Shown: in pieces, positions 48,200 to 59,605 of the stretch
Layout: every line of letters begins with the position of its first letter
How positions within the stretch are numbered: position 1 is the first letter of the stretch
Assembly: GCF_024868665.1 (NCBI RefSeq)
Contig: NC_079895.1
Span: forward strand, 4,366,154 to 4,430,153
From: Triplophysa rosa
Lineage: Eukaryota > Chordata > Actinopteri > Cypriniformes > Nemacheilidae
DNA: 64,000 nt
Reading direction: 5' to 3'
Made by a program: the position numbers and the translations under genes
The notes under the pieces: model-generated
Seen by the model: only the letters and a program-made list of their open reading frames with translations
Database searches by the model: none
Told to the model about the DNA's origin: nothing

Positions 48200-48654
48200 C
48201 AGTGTTGGGTGTAACTACTAAGTAATTACTGTCATTTAATCATTTTTCCCTTAAAAAAGTAAAGTAAGGGATTACTCTTATTTTTCTGTAATTTAATTAC
48301 CGGTACTTCGGATGTAATTGAACTGAATACTGTGTAATGTATGCAATAGTGGAATTGACATTAAAATTCAAAGTCTAACTTTAAAATGCATGCATTAATG
48401 TATCTTTCTCACATTTGTAATACTTTAGTCAGATAATAAGAGTAATTAGTTTTATATTATTTATTTGAATGAATTAAAAGAGCCGTTTCATGTCTATCCT
48501 TGAATTACTTAACTAATTAGGCTATAGAAAGGAATTAGTAATGAGTAATTAAATACTGTTTGGAAATAGTAATTTGTACAGTAATCTAATTACACTATTG
48601 AATAAGTAATTAGTAACTAGAAATTACTTTTTCAGAGTAACTTACCCAACACTG
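48200..48654. mobile_element. hAT-like MITE, CAGTGTTGGG ends
   Basis: It starts CAGTGTTGGGTGTAACTAC and ends GTAACTTACCCAACACTG, a good inverted repeat of a type very common in fish hAT elements. The interior repeats AGTAATTA-like motifs. The 8-bp flanks do not match, so target duplication is not shown. Confidence 0.75.
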
Positions 48655-50778
48655 TGAACAGAACTAAGATATATTATTATCAAATTTGTTAAATAGAAAA
48701 TGTACAGATGCATGCAGATATGCATTTTCTTTGTAAAGAGGGTCTAAATGGTTAACATTTAGATTTATTAAATAAATCATGTAAATAATTTCAGACCCTC
48801 TTTACTAAGACTTATAATACAAGAAATGTGAAAACTGAATCTTTTGATTGATAAAATTATGCTATTGCAATCACACCCTATTATGCCAATTTTATCCCCT
48901 TATGTAAAATATATTTTGATATGTCTTCTTGTTTTTCCTTTGTAACTTTACCAGGTTTAATTTAGCCAAACCCAGTGTTACGGTCTATGTCAGATTTTGT
49001 TTGTCTTTCTCTCTCCATGGTTTGGGGTTACGTGTTTATGTTTTAATGTAATGTGATGTGTTTTAGTGTAATGTGAACATAAGGCAGAAGGTGTGGCTTC
49101 TCGGATATTTCCCCTCAAGTGTGTTCTACCTGTACATTATTAACAGAGCAATTATGTCATTTCCACATCAGGACTTATTTGCTGGGCAGATTTGCGTCAT
49201 GCCTCGAATAGCAAAACACTTTGTAGCCTTCGTGCATTCATCTTGGAAAAATGGGTCAGCTTAAAAGTTCCTTTCATAAACACGTGTTAGTCTGCTTTTG
49301 TTCTAGTTGTCCCTGAGATAAATGTACCCACAGTGACAATAAGAATGCGGTTTTAAGCATAAAGTGTATTGATTGCATATACTGGATGTTAGTACTATGA
49401 GCAAGTGGGTATTTGAAGGTCTTTTAATTTAGCCATTCAGTTAAGCTATTGTACTAATATTTTGCTTTTGCTCCTAAGTTTGACTGTTTGCCTTATATTT
49501 AGGTGTGTGGGGAGTTGATTTTTCTGCATTGACAACATTTTACATTCGTAGACATTATAGTGGCATTCTGAATAGACAATAGTAAAAGGGTTTTAAGAAA
49601 TCCAAATTTATATGACCTCTAGAAAATCTTTGATGTTGCCAATTTTTTCCTGTTGACCTTGAAGATCCAGAACAGGTGATGGCACTTTGTAACACGATTT
49701 GTGCTGAAAATAGTGTATACCAACAGATGGAAACAGATCACTCTCTGCTGTTTCTCACCTTTTATCTTCGTTTTTAGTATACTAGTGTACTTCACCTCAA
49801 AATTGTAACCTGGAGCTTTCATATACACACAGGGGTGTTATTTTACCTGCTATCTCAGTCACAGATATAAAAGACGATGATGCACACTTGCTTTTTCAAT
49901 AAGTATATATCTGCACTCGTGAAAATTTGATCTCACCTGAAGAGTTTTCATTTGGAGATGATATTCTTTCTGCCATTTCTGATGTCCTTGTTACTCACGC
50001 ACCTTCTCACCTCCACTAATGGTTTGTTGAAGGTTAATGAGAACATCTTGGCAATGTTATAGGTATCCTCAAAGGAAAGGTCCTAAGATTTGGATGTTAA
50101 ATCACCTGTTATGATCATTCAAGGTCATCTAGGTCAATGTTTGACAAAGTCATAGATTTACGAAAGATGTGTGAAATCTTGCAGACTTCTACACAACTAT
50201 TTTAGTATTGGTGAGAACTGGCAAATGAGTTTACCCATGAAATGCTGGACAAATCCTATGTTTTTATATTTATCCAATATCGGAACCATGAAATACCATA
50301 CTACATTATTTACAGTAAACTGACCCACAGATAAACATACACTATTCTCAGTATTTCTTATTGCAGATGCATGTTTGTTTACTTAGATTCCTCTGTCTTT
50401 TGAAAGCCATATTATGCTTTGGTATCTTTTTAGTGCACTCCACAAAAGCCACGCTGTCATGCCGCAATAAGAGCTGGTTTTGTTGTATAGCAGCTGGGAG
50501 ATGCCTGCATAGGTGACTGGTAATTAGTCCCATTCTGTCTGATGTGATTTATGGCGCTCACCATCGTGCGTGAAAGAGATCCATGAGGCGAGGTACAGAA
50601 GTAATGTACAAGCATGCTCTCCTAGTTTTATGACGCTTTCACATTTTCAAGTCAAATCAAGTTAATAATGCACAGAGTTAAGACACCATTAATCGGTTTG
50701 ATTAGTCTTTTAGATTCACTTAGATCTTTATACTGTAATTCTGTGGCCTTGTTAAAACAACATTGTCACCACACTATC

Positions 50779-51963
50779 GCCCGGTTTAACAGACAAGGCT
50801 TAAGACTAGTCCCAGACTAAAGTGAATGTTTGAAGTATCTAATTAAATATCTGAAATAAATTGCCCTGTCATATATTTAAATATGTCAATGCCAATGTTT
50901 TGACTCAAGACACACACCAGTAATGTTTTTATCTAAGGCATTTTATTAAAAGTGACTTAAATATCCTAATTTAACTAAGGCAGTCCTGGCTTAAAGCGAC
51001 AACGAGCAACTTTTTGACCTTAAAATAATGTCTCTAAAATTATTTAAGTGGTAGGTCAACTTTTAACTGGACGGATTTTACTGCCGTTTCTACCTAAGCA
51101 GCCTCCTATCGGCTGAAATTGCACTTGTAACTTAGGTGTTCGGGCCACTACAAGCCCCGCCTATCCCCTGCTTTACGGCATACGTCACGTTTTACTCGTA
51201 GCCTGGGAGAAGTTTGCGAACAGCAGAGCTAACGGTAAGACGAAACGAACCAAAACATCACCATGGCAGAGCCAGCCAAAAAAAAACAAAGAGGGTTTTG
51301 TCGGAGGAAGCAAAGAAAAGAAAGTGAGAGAGTGATCGGACATGAGGCCAGTCAAGAATCAATATCGGACGGGCTTATACTCAGTGGCGCGAGCAGCAAG
51401 AGGCAACAGGTTGCAAAACGGATGGAGACCTAGCGGTCCTGCTCCTGGATTTATAAGTGTTATTTGTACCTTTTTTGTTACTGTCCTGTACTTTTGAACG
51501 TATTTGTTATTAGTCTGTGTCATTGGCGCACCACCGGTTCACACTAGCTGAGAGATAATATATGGTTGCCGGTGTCGATAGCTAGCATGTTGTCGTGTCT
51601 CGTCATGAATGTGTGTAGTGCTCGTAAATGAAGACTAAAAAAACACAATAAACGTGTTGTGGTAAAAAGTAGCGGATTCTTTAGTTCAGACCAGTAAACC
51701 ACAAAAATGTTGAACAGTTCAGTCGTTGAGTAGGCTAATGTTGTCATTATATATATATACATGCTATGTGCTGTTTTCATAGCGTATCTGGGTCCGCCGG
51801 GTCCGTCGGCTAACTCACGCGTATTGAGCTGCCAGCGGGAAATCTTTGCGACAGTTTTTACGACACTGTAAACAGACAATTCCGCTTATCAACCACGTGG
51901 GGCAATAGTGAGCAGAAGTTGCTCGTTGTCGCTTTAAGCTAAGCCTTGTCTGTGAAACCGGGC
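50779..51963. mobile_element. Cyprinid MITE (CCCGGTTT ends) split by a nested insertion
   Basis: The left end GCCCGGTTTAACAGACAAGG and the right end CCTTGTCTGTGAAACCGGGC are inverted repeats. The two halves (50779-50994 and 51938-51963) join at TTAA to rebuild a continuous element of about 240 bp. The intervening 0.94 kb is a separate, younger element. Confidence 0.85.
50995..51933. mobile_element. Nested TTAA-target element with broken coding remnant
   Basis: Ends are AGCGACAACGAGCAACTT and the inverse AAGTTGCTCGTTGTCGCT, an 18-bp perfect terminal repeat apart from spacing, with TTAA at 50991-50994 and 51934-51937. This fits piggyBac or Kolobok type. Inside, from 51263 (ATGGCAGAGCCAGCC), a coding-like stretch runs to about 51460. 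One frame gives 56 codons to TAG at 51431. The other forward frame gives LSEEAKKRK, GQSRINIGRAYTQWRE and DLAVLLLD, broken by stops. That pattern resembles a recurrent N-terminal motif of many uncharacterised fish proteins. There is no transposase. Confidence 0.8.
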
Positions 51964-52077
51964 CGTTATGTCTGGAGTGGGTGGTATGAACTGAAATCTT
52001 ATATCACAGCATATACTGTGTTATATTTCACAATATGTTTTTATCTGTTGAAAACTGGAAAAATGTTTATAGATTAA

Positions 52078-52453
52078 AGGTCCAGTGTATGAAATTTAAC
52101 AGCATCTAGTGGTGAGGTTGTGAATTGCAACCAACGGCTCACTCCACCCCTCCCTTTCGAAGCACTTCGGTGGCTGACACAGAACTAAGATGTCGTCACG
52201 TTTTTACTTCTTTGCCGTATTTACGAAACGCGCTCTGCAGAGCAGTTTGTCCGTTTAGGGCTACTGTAGAAACAACATGGCCAATTCCATGTAAGGGGAC
52301 CCGCAATGTATGTAGATAGAAATAGCTCATTCTAAGGTAATAAAAACAACGTTTCTTTATGTAAGCTCTTTCTGCACAGCTGAAGACATAGTTATGCATA
52401 TAATATTGCATTTCTGTCAATAGATCCTCCAAAAAAATTACACATTGGGTCAT
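52078..52453 (+). mobile_element. AGGTCCAG-family TTAA MITE, copy 3 (full length)
   Basis: TTAA at 52074-52077 and at 52454-52457 flank the element. It shares its body with 11823-12157 (reverse) and 32539-32850. It contains CAGAGCAGTTTGTCCGTTTA and a run ending CACATTGGGTCAT. Terminal inverted repeats are weak. Non-coding. Confidence 0.75.
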
Positions 52454-53813
52454 TTAAATAACACAGTTCCTAATTCAAATGATCAAGTAAATGAAATTCA
52501 CTTTTTCTAGATAGATAAATAGATTATACAATTATTTTAGATTATAGATAAAAGTAAATTATACATACTGTACTGTCCAGTCCTGTATGTCTCAGTTGGT
52601 TTATTAGTCGTTTGTCATTATGGTTTAACACAACCAGTCTTTTTCCACCGAAATGATATTAAAACTCATTTGCTGTTAAGGTCAGAACTGCTGCGGAGTG
52701 ACATGCAGTTGTGACATGACGTCTAATGCGACCTGAATTAGCATGAATATTACTGCCAATACACACACGCACACGTATGTACACCTCCATCATTGTGTGT
52801 GTAGTTCCTTTGACCTTACATTTATTTTTACTGACGGGAAAGCCCGGGAGGGGGCCGCTGCTTCTGGCTGGGTTTCGAATGGGGCAGAAATAAATTGCCT
52901 CCACATCTCCTGCGTCTCTGCGGAGTTTAAGGAATGATAACCATAGCTGGGAAACTAGGATATGGGGAAGGTCAGCTAGATCCAGTAATTAGCAGCGTGC
53001 ATGAAGATTGAAGGTGGAAGAAAGGAAATACAGTATGGGTGAGGAAAAGGGGTAATGAATCAGACTCATTCTTACTGTGTTTTCTAGGACAAGACTGAGG
53101 TTGCTTTTTTGGGACATAAAGAAGTAGAAGAAATGTAAAGCATTATGGCATGGGGGTTTAAATAGAGCTCTATAACCTCAGTTTAGACAGAAATATTTAA
53201 TTTACATTTTTCATCATTTTCTTCATAGAGATTTATTTTTAATGTTGACAGGAACTGTAAGTCAATTTGCTCTATTATACCTTTCATGTAGTTGTCTTTT
53301 TAAAATGTTCTCCTTCTTTGATTCAAATCAGACGTTTATCTCATGGCCGGTTGACTTGGTTCAAGGCTTTTTAGATCCCTATGGAGGAAATGAATAGAAA
53401 AAATCTTCCCAGAACCAAGGCTAGTAAAGTCACTGTTGCGCTCTATAAACCACATTATCTCTAATATTTCATTCGTTCTCCCTGCGGCCCCACCCTGCCG
53501 CCCGCTCTCGCCCCGTGTGGATGTCCCCCTTGTCGCCCGGGGCTGCACGCTTGTTTCTTAAGACAGCCAAAATGCTCCTTTGATTCACTTTATGTTGTTC
53601 TTGGTTTCCACAATCATGCAAATGCTGCATGAGGTGATTCGCCAAGATCATGCTAATTTGGCCAGTTTCTGCTTGTGCGTTGGCTTGTCTCGTACTTTTT
53701 TTTTTAAGCTGTGAGAATTCGCACCAAGGGACGGATGTGATGGGTGCAGTGGGAGAGACTGAGGTGACATAACATTCCCCTAATGAGAGAGCGTCTTATG
53801 CATTATGTAATTT

Positions 53814-53966
53814 GACATTTACATTTATGCATTTGGCAGAAGCTTTTATCCAAAGCGACTTACATTGCATTATACTATACATTTGTTTCTGACTATGTGC
53901 AATCCCCTGGGATTGAACCCATGACCTTGGCGTTGCTAGCGCCATGCGCTAACCATTTAGCCACAG
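53814..53966 (-). mobile_element. tRNA-derived SINE (reverse)
   Basis: Read on the minus strand it opens with a tRNA-like head: A box TGGCTAAATGG (53963-53953) and B box GGTTCAATCCC (53920-53910). It ends in the conserved fish SINE 3' block GTAAGTCGCTTTGGATAAAA and a CAAATGCATAAATGTAAA tail. This family is abundant in cyprinids and related to the V-SINE/HE1 type. Confidence 0.85.
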
Positions 53967-53983
53967 GAAAGCAATGTCACTTT

Positions 53984-54049
53984 TGCATAATAAACATGTA
54001 ACACCTGAGTAAACAATGCATAATAAACATGTAACACCTGAGTAAACAC
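53984..54049 (+). repeat. 33-bp tandem duplication
   Basis: The unit TGCATAATAAACATGTAACA, continuing CCTGAGTAAACAA, occurs twice in a row with almost no change. A third partial match (GATGCATAATAAACAT) lies near 54123. Confidence 0.9.
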
Positions 54050-54984
54050 AGAACACGAAGGTAAATTGAAAAGCCCAGTGGCAGATTTGGCACGCTTCAT
54101 TAAAATGGGTCATTCTGCACGGCAGATGCATAATAAACATTATCTGTCATATCCTTACTGTATAAGCTGTCTGTCTGGATGCCAAAGTATTTATAAAAGT
54201 TTATACTAGTATTATATTAATAAAAGTATTCCACACTCTTTATTACTCGTGGGAAAAGTTTGTTAATTATTAGTGCAGCACATTGGTCAACCCATGGTTG
54301 TGTTTAATAGTGCTATATAAATAAAAGTGACATTGACATTTTCGCATGAGTGAATATTTTCAACTTGCGCAGAAAAGGAGATCGGCGCCCGTTCGCGACT
54401 ATTCGCGTCTTTGCATTGACTTTGTACGTAATTTACTCGCGAAAAATCGCTTAATTCGTGTTTGGTGTGAACCCCCCATTAGACATGTTTAAATTTATTT
54501 TAAATGAAAGATAAATGCAAAATATTTGTGTTGTTGAGTTGTGGCTTACACCGTTCATTTCACTACAATACCCAGTTCACTTTCTTGTCGTTACTTTTCT
54601 GTAATAAAATAAGGTTCATATGTAAAATAAAAGGCGTCAGCTCTTTTAAAGTGATGTCCCTCTACAGCACCCAATTAAAACCTCCAGCGACAGTCCTACA
54701 TCATCAGCAAAATAAGTTGAACTTTTCTTACTGTGGTATTTCTTTAGAAAGTGGTCTTGAATTTTTTTTAACCATTATATCAAGTCTGTTAAACTGTATA
54801 TACAGTAAATGTTATCCATGTGAGATCATCATTTTGTGAATTTCAATATCTAGGACAGGACTGTGATAGGGGTCTAAGTCGTGTATTTGGTCGGACTCTG
54901 GATTCGAGAACCGTGTCCAGAATCTCCTTAATGCTGTATAATGAGAGACAACTGCTGGCTTAGGTGAATCCCAATGTGTGTCTT

Positions 54985-55239
54985 AAAGTAATAATTCACC
55001 CAAAAATGAAAATTCTGTCATCATTTATTCTCCCTCTTGTCATTTCAAACCTGTATGACTTTCTTTCTTCCACAAAACAATGAAGAAGCTATTTTGAAGA
55101 AAGTAGGTAACCGAACAGCAGCGGCACCCATTTACTTCTATTATATGGACACAAAACCAATGCAAGTAAATGGGGGTTAACAACATTCTTCAACATATCA
55201 TTTTTGTGTTCTGCAGAAGAAAGTCATACAGGTTTAAAA
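54985..55239. mobile_element. Foldback MITE, AAAGGGACRGTTCACCC family (3' end cut)
   Basis: The start AAAGTAATAATTCACCC, the TCTGTCATCATTTATTC block and the inverse arm TTGTGTTCTGCAGAAGAAAG are present. The right terminus is missing after TACAGGTTTAAAATGA. Confidence 0.78.
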
Positions 55240-57486
55240 TGACTGCTGTCTGGAGTTAAAATTGAGAAGCAGACATTGCTTTTCTTCCCAAACCATCAAC
55301 CCACTTCTCTCAGGTTACATGATCTGACCTGATATTAGGTTGAACTGTTGTCGTCCTGCGTTTTTTTCTCATTGCTGCATCAGATTTAGATCGGACAAAT
55401 TGAATTTCATACCATTATATCCAATTTGTATAGCTTCTAAAGCAGTGGAAGTAAAGTGCTGAGTCTGCACCCACTAATTCAGTTCCTATAATCAGGTGGA
55501 GCCTAGCCATGGCCTCTTAAAGCTCTCGGTTCAACTTATGGGCTTCACGGCTTTCACTTACGTGAGTGGCTGCCAGCACGAGACGTCTGTCTTTAGTCGG
55601 ACTTCTAAGTTCCTTAGACTTTCCGTCAATCAGCGGTGGTTAGTGGCATAAACGTCCTGCCACCACAGAATTCCAGGTCTAAGTAATAGACCTTCGAGAG
55701 AAGCTAAACTACAGCAGCTGCCGTGACTGTAGTGGTTTATTTAGTAGTGGCCTCAGGTTATTTGTAACCCGCCAAAGTCTCATAAAAGCTTCCTATTTCT
55801 GTTTCAGCGTGTTCAATATTAATAGAAGTCATGAATGTACAGGTAGCTCATCGTGTTTTTACAATGTCACACATTTTAGGATGTTCCTAATCCCAGATAA
55901 TGACATGCATGTAACTTAATCAGATAGGATCATGTGATGGACAGATTAGATCCGTTTCAAAACCTAGTGAGCCACCTTGCTGTGTGTGTACTGTCTACTA
56001 ACCCTTCTAAGGAATTACCTAACCATCACACACTATCATAAGTGACCTATAAAAATGCTTTAGATCATTTTTATGGTATTGAATTCATTTCACGTACAGT
56101 ATACAATTTATTGGATTTCCTTTTAGATTATTGAATTTTGGCCAAAATTGTACAACTCCTTACTTTGATAACAGCTACAGTATTTGTCGGTAGTATAATG
56201 CTTTAAAAATGGTGCCCACGTAGGCAGCTCACTAGGTTTTGGAACGCAGCCACTTGCGTCTTTTTTTAGCAGAACTAAGAGCAGCCGTTGGATTGAAGGT
56301 CCGCACAGGTGGTACATGCAGAGATGAAGAAAAATGTGAGACAAATACATAAAACAAAATATCTGAAAAATGTTGACGTAAACAAAATTGACATGACTGC
56401 CGTACCACAACGGGCAGCGGATTTAAACAGGATCTGGACTTTAATCAGAGGCAGAGGAGTCATTTGTTAAATGTGATTTTGAGGATGGCAGCAGCTTGTG
56501 GAATCAGATGAGCCGAGGGACGGTTTGGCTCTGTGACAGATGGGGAACATTAGGGCTCCTCTAATCCTTTCAACACTGACACCAGAGTGTGAGAGAGGTA
56601 ACTCACACCCGTTGCATCTGATGCCAGCGGATAAACCAGAAGAGCTCATACACAATATCTCTCAAAGCTACTGAACGGGCAGAAATGCTGCATGGGTCAA
56701 TGACTTGCTCTGTTTAAATAGAAACCATTGGAGGCAGCTTTAGACACTGGAGGCAGTGAGTTAATGCATCTTTACATAGAGAGGAAACACTTAATGTGAT
56801 CTACCGTCTTAGCTTATGGCCTGACTCTGGGTTCGAGTGATTTAAGATTCAATCTTCCTCTTAGAGCACATTGGCTGTAAGAACTTGCCTTGGGTGTGTT
56901 ATTTGATGCCTGATTGGAAATTCCTATTATATCACTTGATGAATCATAAAAGTATTGTTTTTAAAAGATATATAAAACATAATATATTCTTAATATATAA
57001 TATATAAACCATTTCTATAAATGCTTGTGTTGTGTACTCTAAAAAGTTATCTTGTATTAAATACAATGTTGTATATGCATTTACAATTTATGTTTTACCT
57101 TATGTTTTGCCTGCTAAACGAACATATCCAGAATGAGTTACCTTATGTAATCGTGAAATGTTAATTTAAAAAATGATACTTTTTAATTTTTAAAATATTT
57201 TAAAATATTTGTTTTTAAATATGTTTTTAAATGCATTTTTTAGATGGATTTTTCATTTTAGTCAAATTGAAATCGTACCATTCAAAACCAATAATTATGT
57301 TCAATGTTAAATAATATGCATTTATTGTTTTTAGGCAACACAACAGAAAGTTACAAAATTATATTTAATGTAATATCCACAAAACTATATGAAATATTGT
57401 ATTATATTATCTGATATAAAGTTTTTAATTATGATTGCATTTATATGAATAGCTACACTAGAAAATAAGTGACTCTTTCTGATCAG

Positions 57487-57853
57487 CAGAGTTATTATAG
57501 TTTTGATTTTAGATTTATTAATATTTTAAATTAGCTTTTATTTATTTATTTTTTGTTTATTTTTGTGTTAATTTTAGTTAAAGTTTTAGCAATTTTGGTA
57601 TATGCTTTTGTCATTTTATAATTTATTGGTTTATTTTTAATGTTGCTATATGAGGTGAATTCATTTTTATTTTAGTTTTTGTTTATTGTTATAATTTTAC
57701 TCCTTTAAACTTACTTCAGTTTATTTTTGAGGCAACATTTCAATTTTTCCTTGAATTAAGTTTTTCCAAAAATTTTAAGGTCAATATTTGATTTGATTTC
57801 AATGAACAGGAACATTTTCAAAGTTTTAATTTTAGTAAACTAAAATAACCTTG
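57487..57853 (+). mobile_element. hAT-type MITE with perfect 8-bp target duplication, copy 2
   Basis: The element starts CAGAGTTATTATAGTTTTGA and ends AACTAAAATAACCTTG. CTGATCAG flanks it on both sides (57479-57486 and 57854-57861). The 8-bp duplication and inverted ends fit hAT. Very T-rich inside; a close copy lies at 43517-43856. Confidence 0.9.
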
Positions 57854-59470
57854 CTGATCAGGCGTTACAAACAGACGCCAATTGGGGTCAAACGGTGATC
57901 AGATTCTGCATGGGACTGAATTTTGCATGACACCACTTTACCTCCTTTTCTCTCTCTCACTGTCAGGTATCGCTATGCGTTAGCGGGTGTACTGTAAGCA
58001 GCGTTTGGCTTCTTAATTTTTCATGAATCGTCACCATATAAGGGAAACCATGGTAATTGAAACTAGTTCAGCTGTCCATTTCAGATTGAGATATGATTTA
58101 ATTTGGAAATCTCTTCTGCTTGAAAGGGAGGAGTCTGTTAAATACAGATTCAGTTTCAGCCCTCTTTACTTGTTTGCTGGTTCAGGACGTTTTAATTTTC
58201 ATGTCATTAAATTCTCCAGAGGGATTTGTGTACTGTGAGATAGTTGATGAATGCAAATAAGAATAACCAAAAGGCTAAATAAGAGAGTGATTTTATCGAG
58301 TCTTATGTGCTCTTGTTCAGTTTAAAGATGATCTGTTCAGTGAGGATGCAAGTCATTTAGATTAAGAATAATCTGATTGCATAGCGGTACAAATATAGCA
58401 TAAAGGGCCACACTAGTAGGGTAACAGCTGACCTCTGTAAACCCCATCTCTCAGATGATTGGTCAGCAATGGATTACCAACTGGGAGATAATTATTCGGG
58501 TAAATCCCAAATCCCGAATACACAGCATGCTGTGGGAACAAACATGGCCTTTTTTCGTCCGCTGTTATGATAATGAAATATTTCCAGCATTGCTTTACTT
58601 GTTTTTCCCTGGTTGCACCGTGCTATGATTGTAAATCGCTTGTGACCTGTAATCCATTCAAATATGAACGATATTGCACTATGGCTCATCCAATAATTGA
58701 ATGCCCTATTCCTAACCCTCAATCAACATTTTGGAAAACATACTTGGGGATTTAGTCGTGTATTATCTGTTGACCACATTTTCTGTTTTAATTCGTTTTT
58801 CTATGTCATATTTCATAAATATTGAGGTTGAATTCTGTATTATCTCTTGCAATCCTAGAGAAACGGTCCGAGCTCATTGCAATCGGCACTCATTTAGTGA
58901 GCATTATATGTAAACATATCTTTACCCCAAATATCTAGCAAAAAACATGCATTTGATAAACTCACACATACTAGCATGAAGTTGAGCTGATGAAGTTGCT
59001 CTAACGTCGTCCCCCAGCTCTTTACATTCCAGCAACTTAAGTACATCAATACAATGTCAGTCCTGTCTTTAGACTCTTTTCAATAATTCATCTCTCATCT
59101 TGGTTTACACCACATATATTTCGGCAGCCAGGTTCATTAGAATGTCCCACAGTGAGGTGAGTCTAACCTTCACTCTGCCCCTTTTTCTGAAAGATGCTGT
59201 GATCGCTGTCCTCCATCAGCACATGCTCGTACCATCTATTGTTCTGTTTCCCACGCTGTTTAGTTGTTAAACCTGACCGAGCATACAGTATTTCCACCTC
59301 CGGTTGACGTGAGGATTGTGATACAGAGCAAGTCTGTGTGTGAGCATGCACCTGCCTGTGAAGATCCAAGACTTTAGGACTATATGAGCAAAAATAACTT
59401 TCTTGTTTTCCAGTAAAAATAGACATTCAACAAGATAAATTTATTTGCAATAATTGTAGAGAATATATCT

Positions 59471-59605
59471 GTAACGAGGAAGGCGGGACGAGAGCTGTGA
59501 AGGAACGGTGCGAGACCGGTGCAACGCGCAGCTGACACTCATTATCACTCGCGTCACCGGCCTAGCACCGTTCCCTCACGGCTCTCGTCCCGCCTTCCTC
59601 GTTAC
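59471..59605. mobile_element. GC-rich hairpin element
   Basis: Arms of about 50 bp (GTAACGAGGAAGGCGGGACG at the left, CGTCCCGCCTTCCTCGTTAC at the right) are nearly perfect inverted repeats around a 35-bp loop. GC content is far above the surroundings. It could be a short MITE; no clean target duplication was seen. Confidence 0.7.

Noticed and set aside
51544..51879. 111-codon minus-strand frame in the nested element
   Set aside because: It runs through non-coding parts of a non-autonomous element and shows no family pattern.
53336..53651. GC-rich stretch as a possible promoter or exon
   Set aside because: CCCTGCGGCCCCACCCTGCC stands out in composition, but no start, donor or motif cluster accompanies it.
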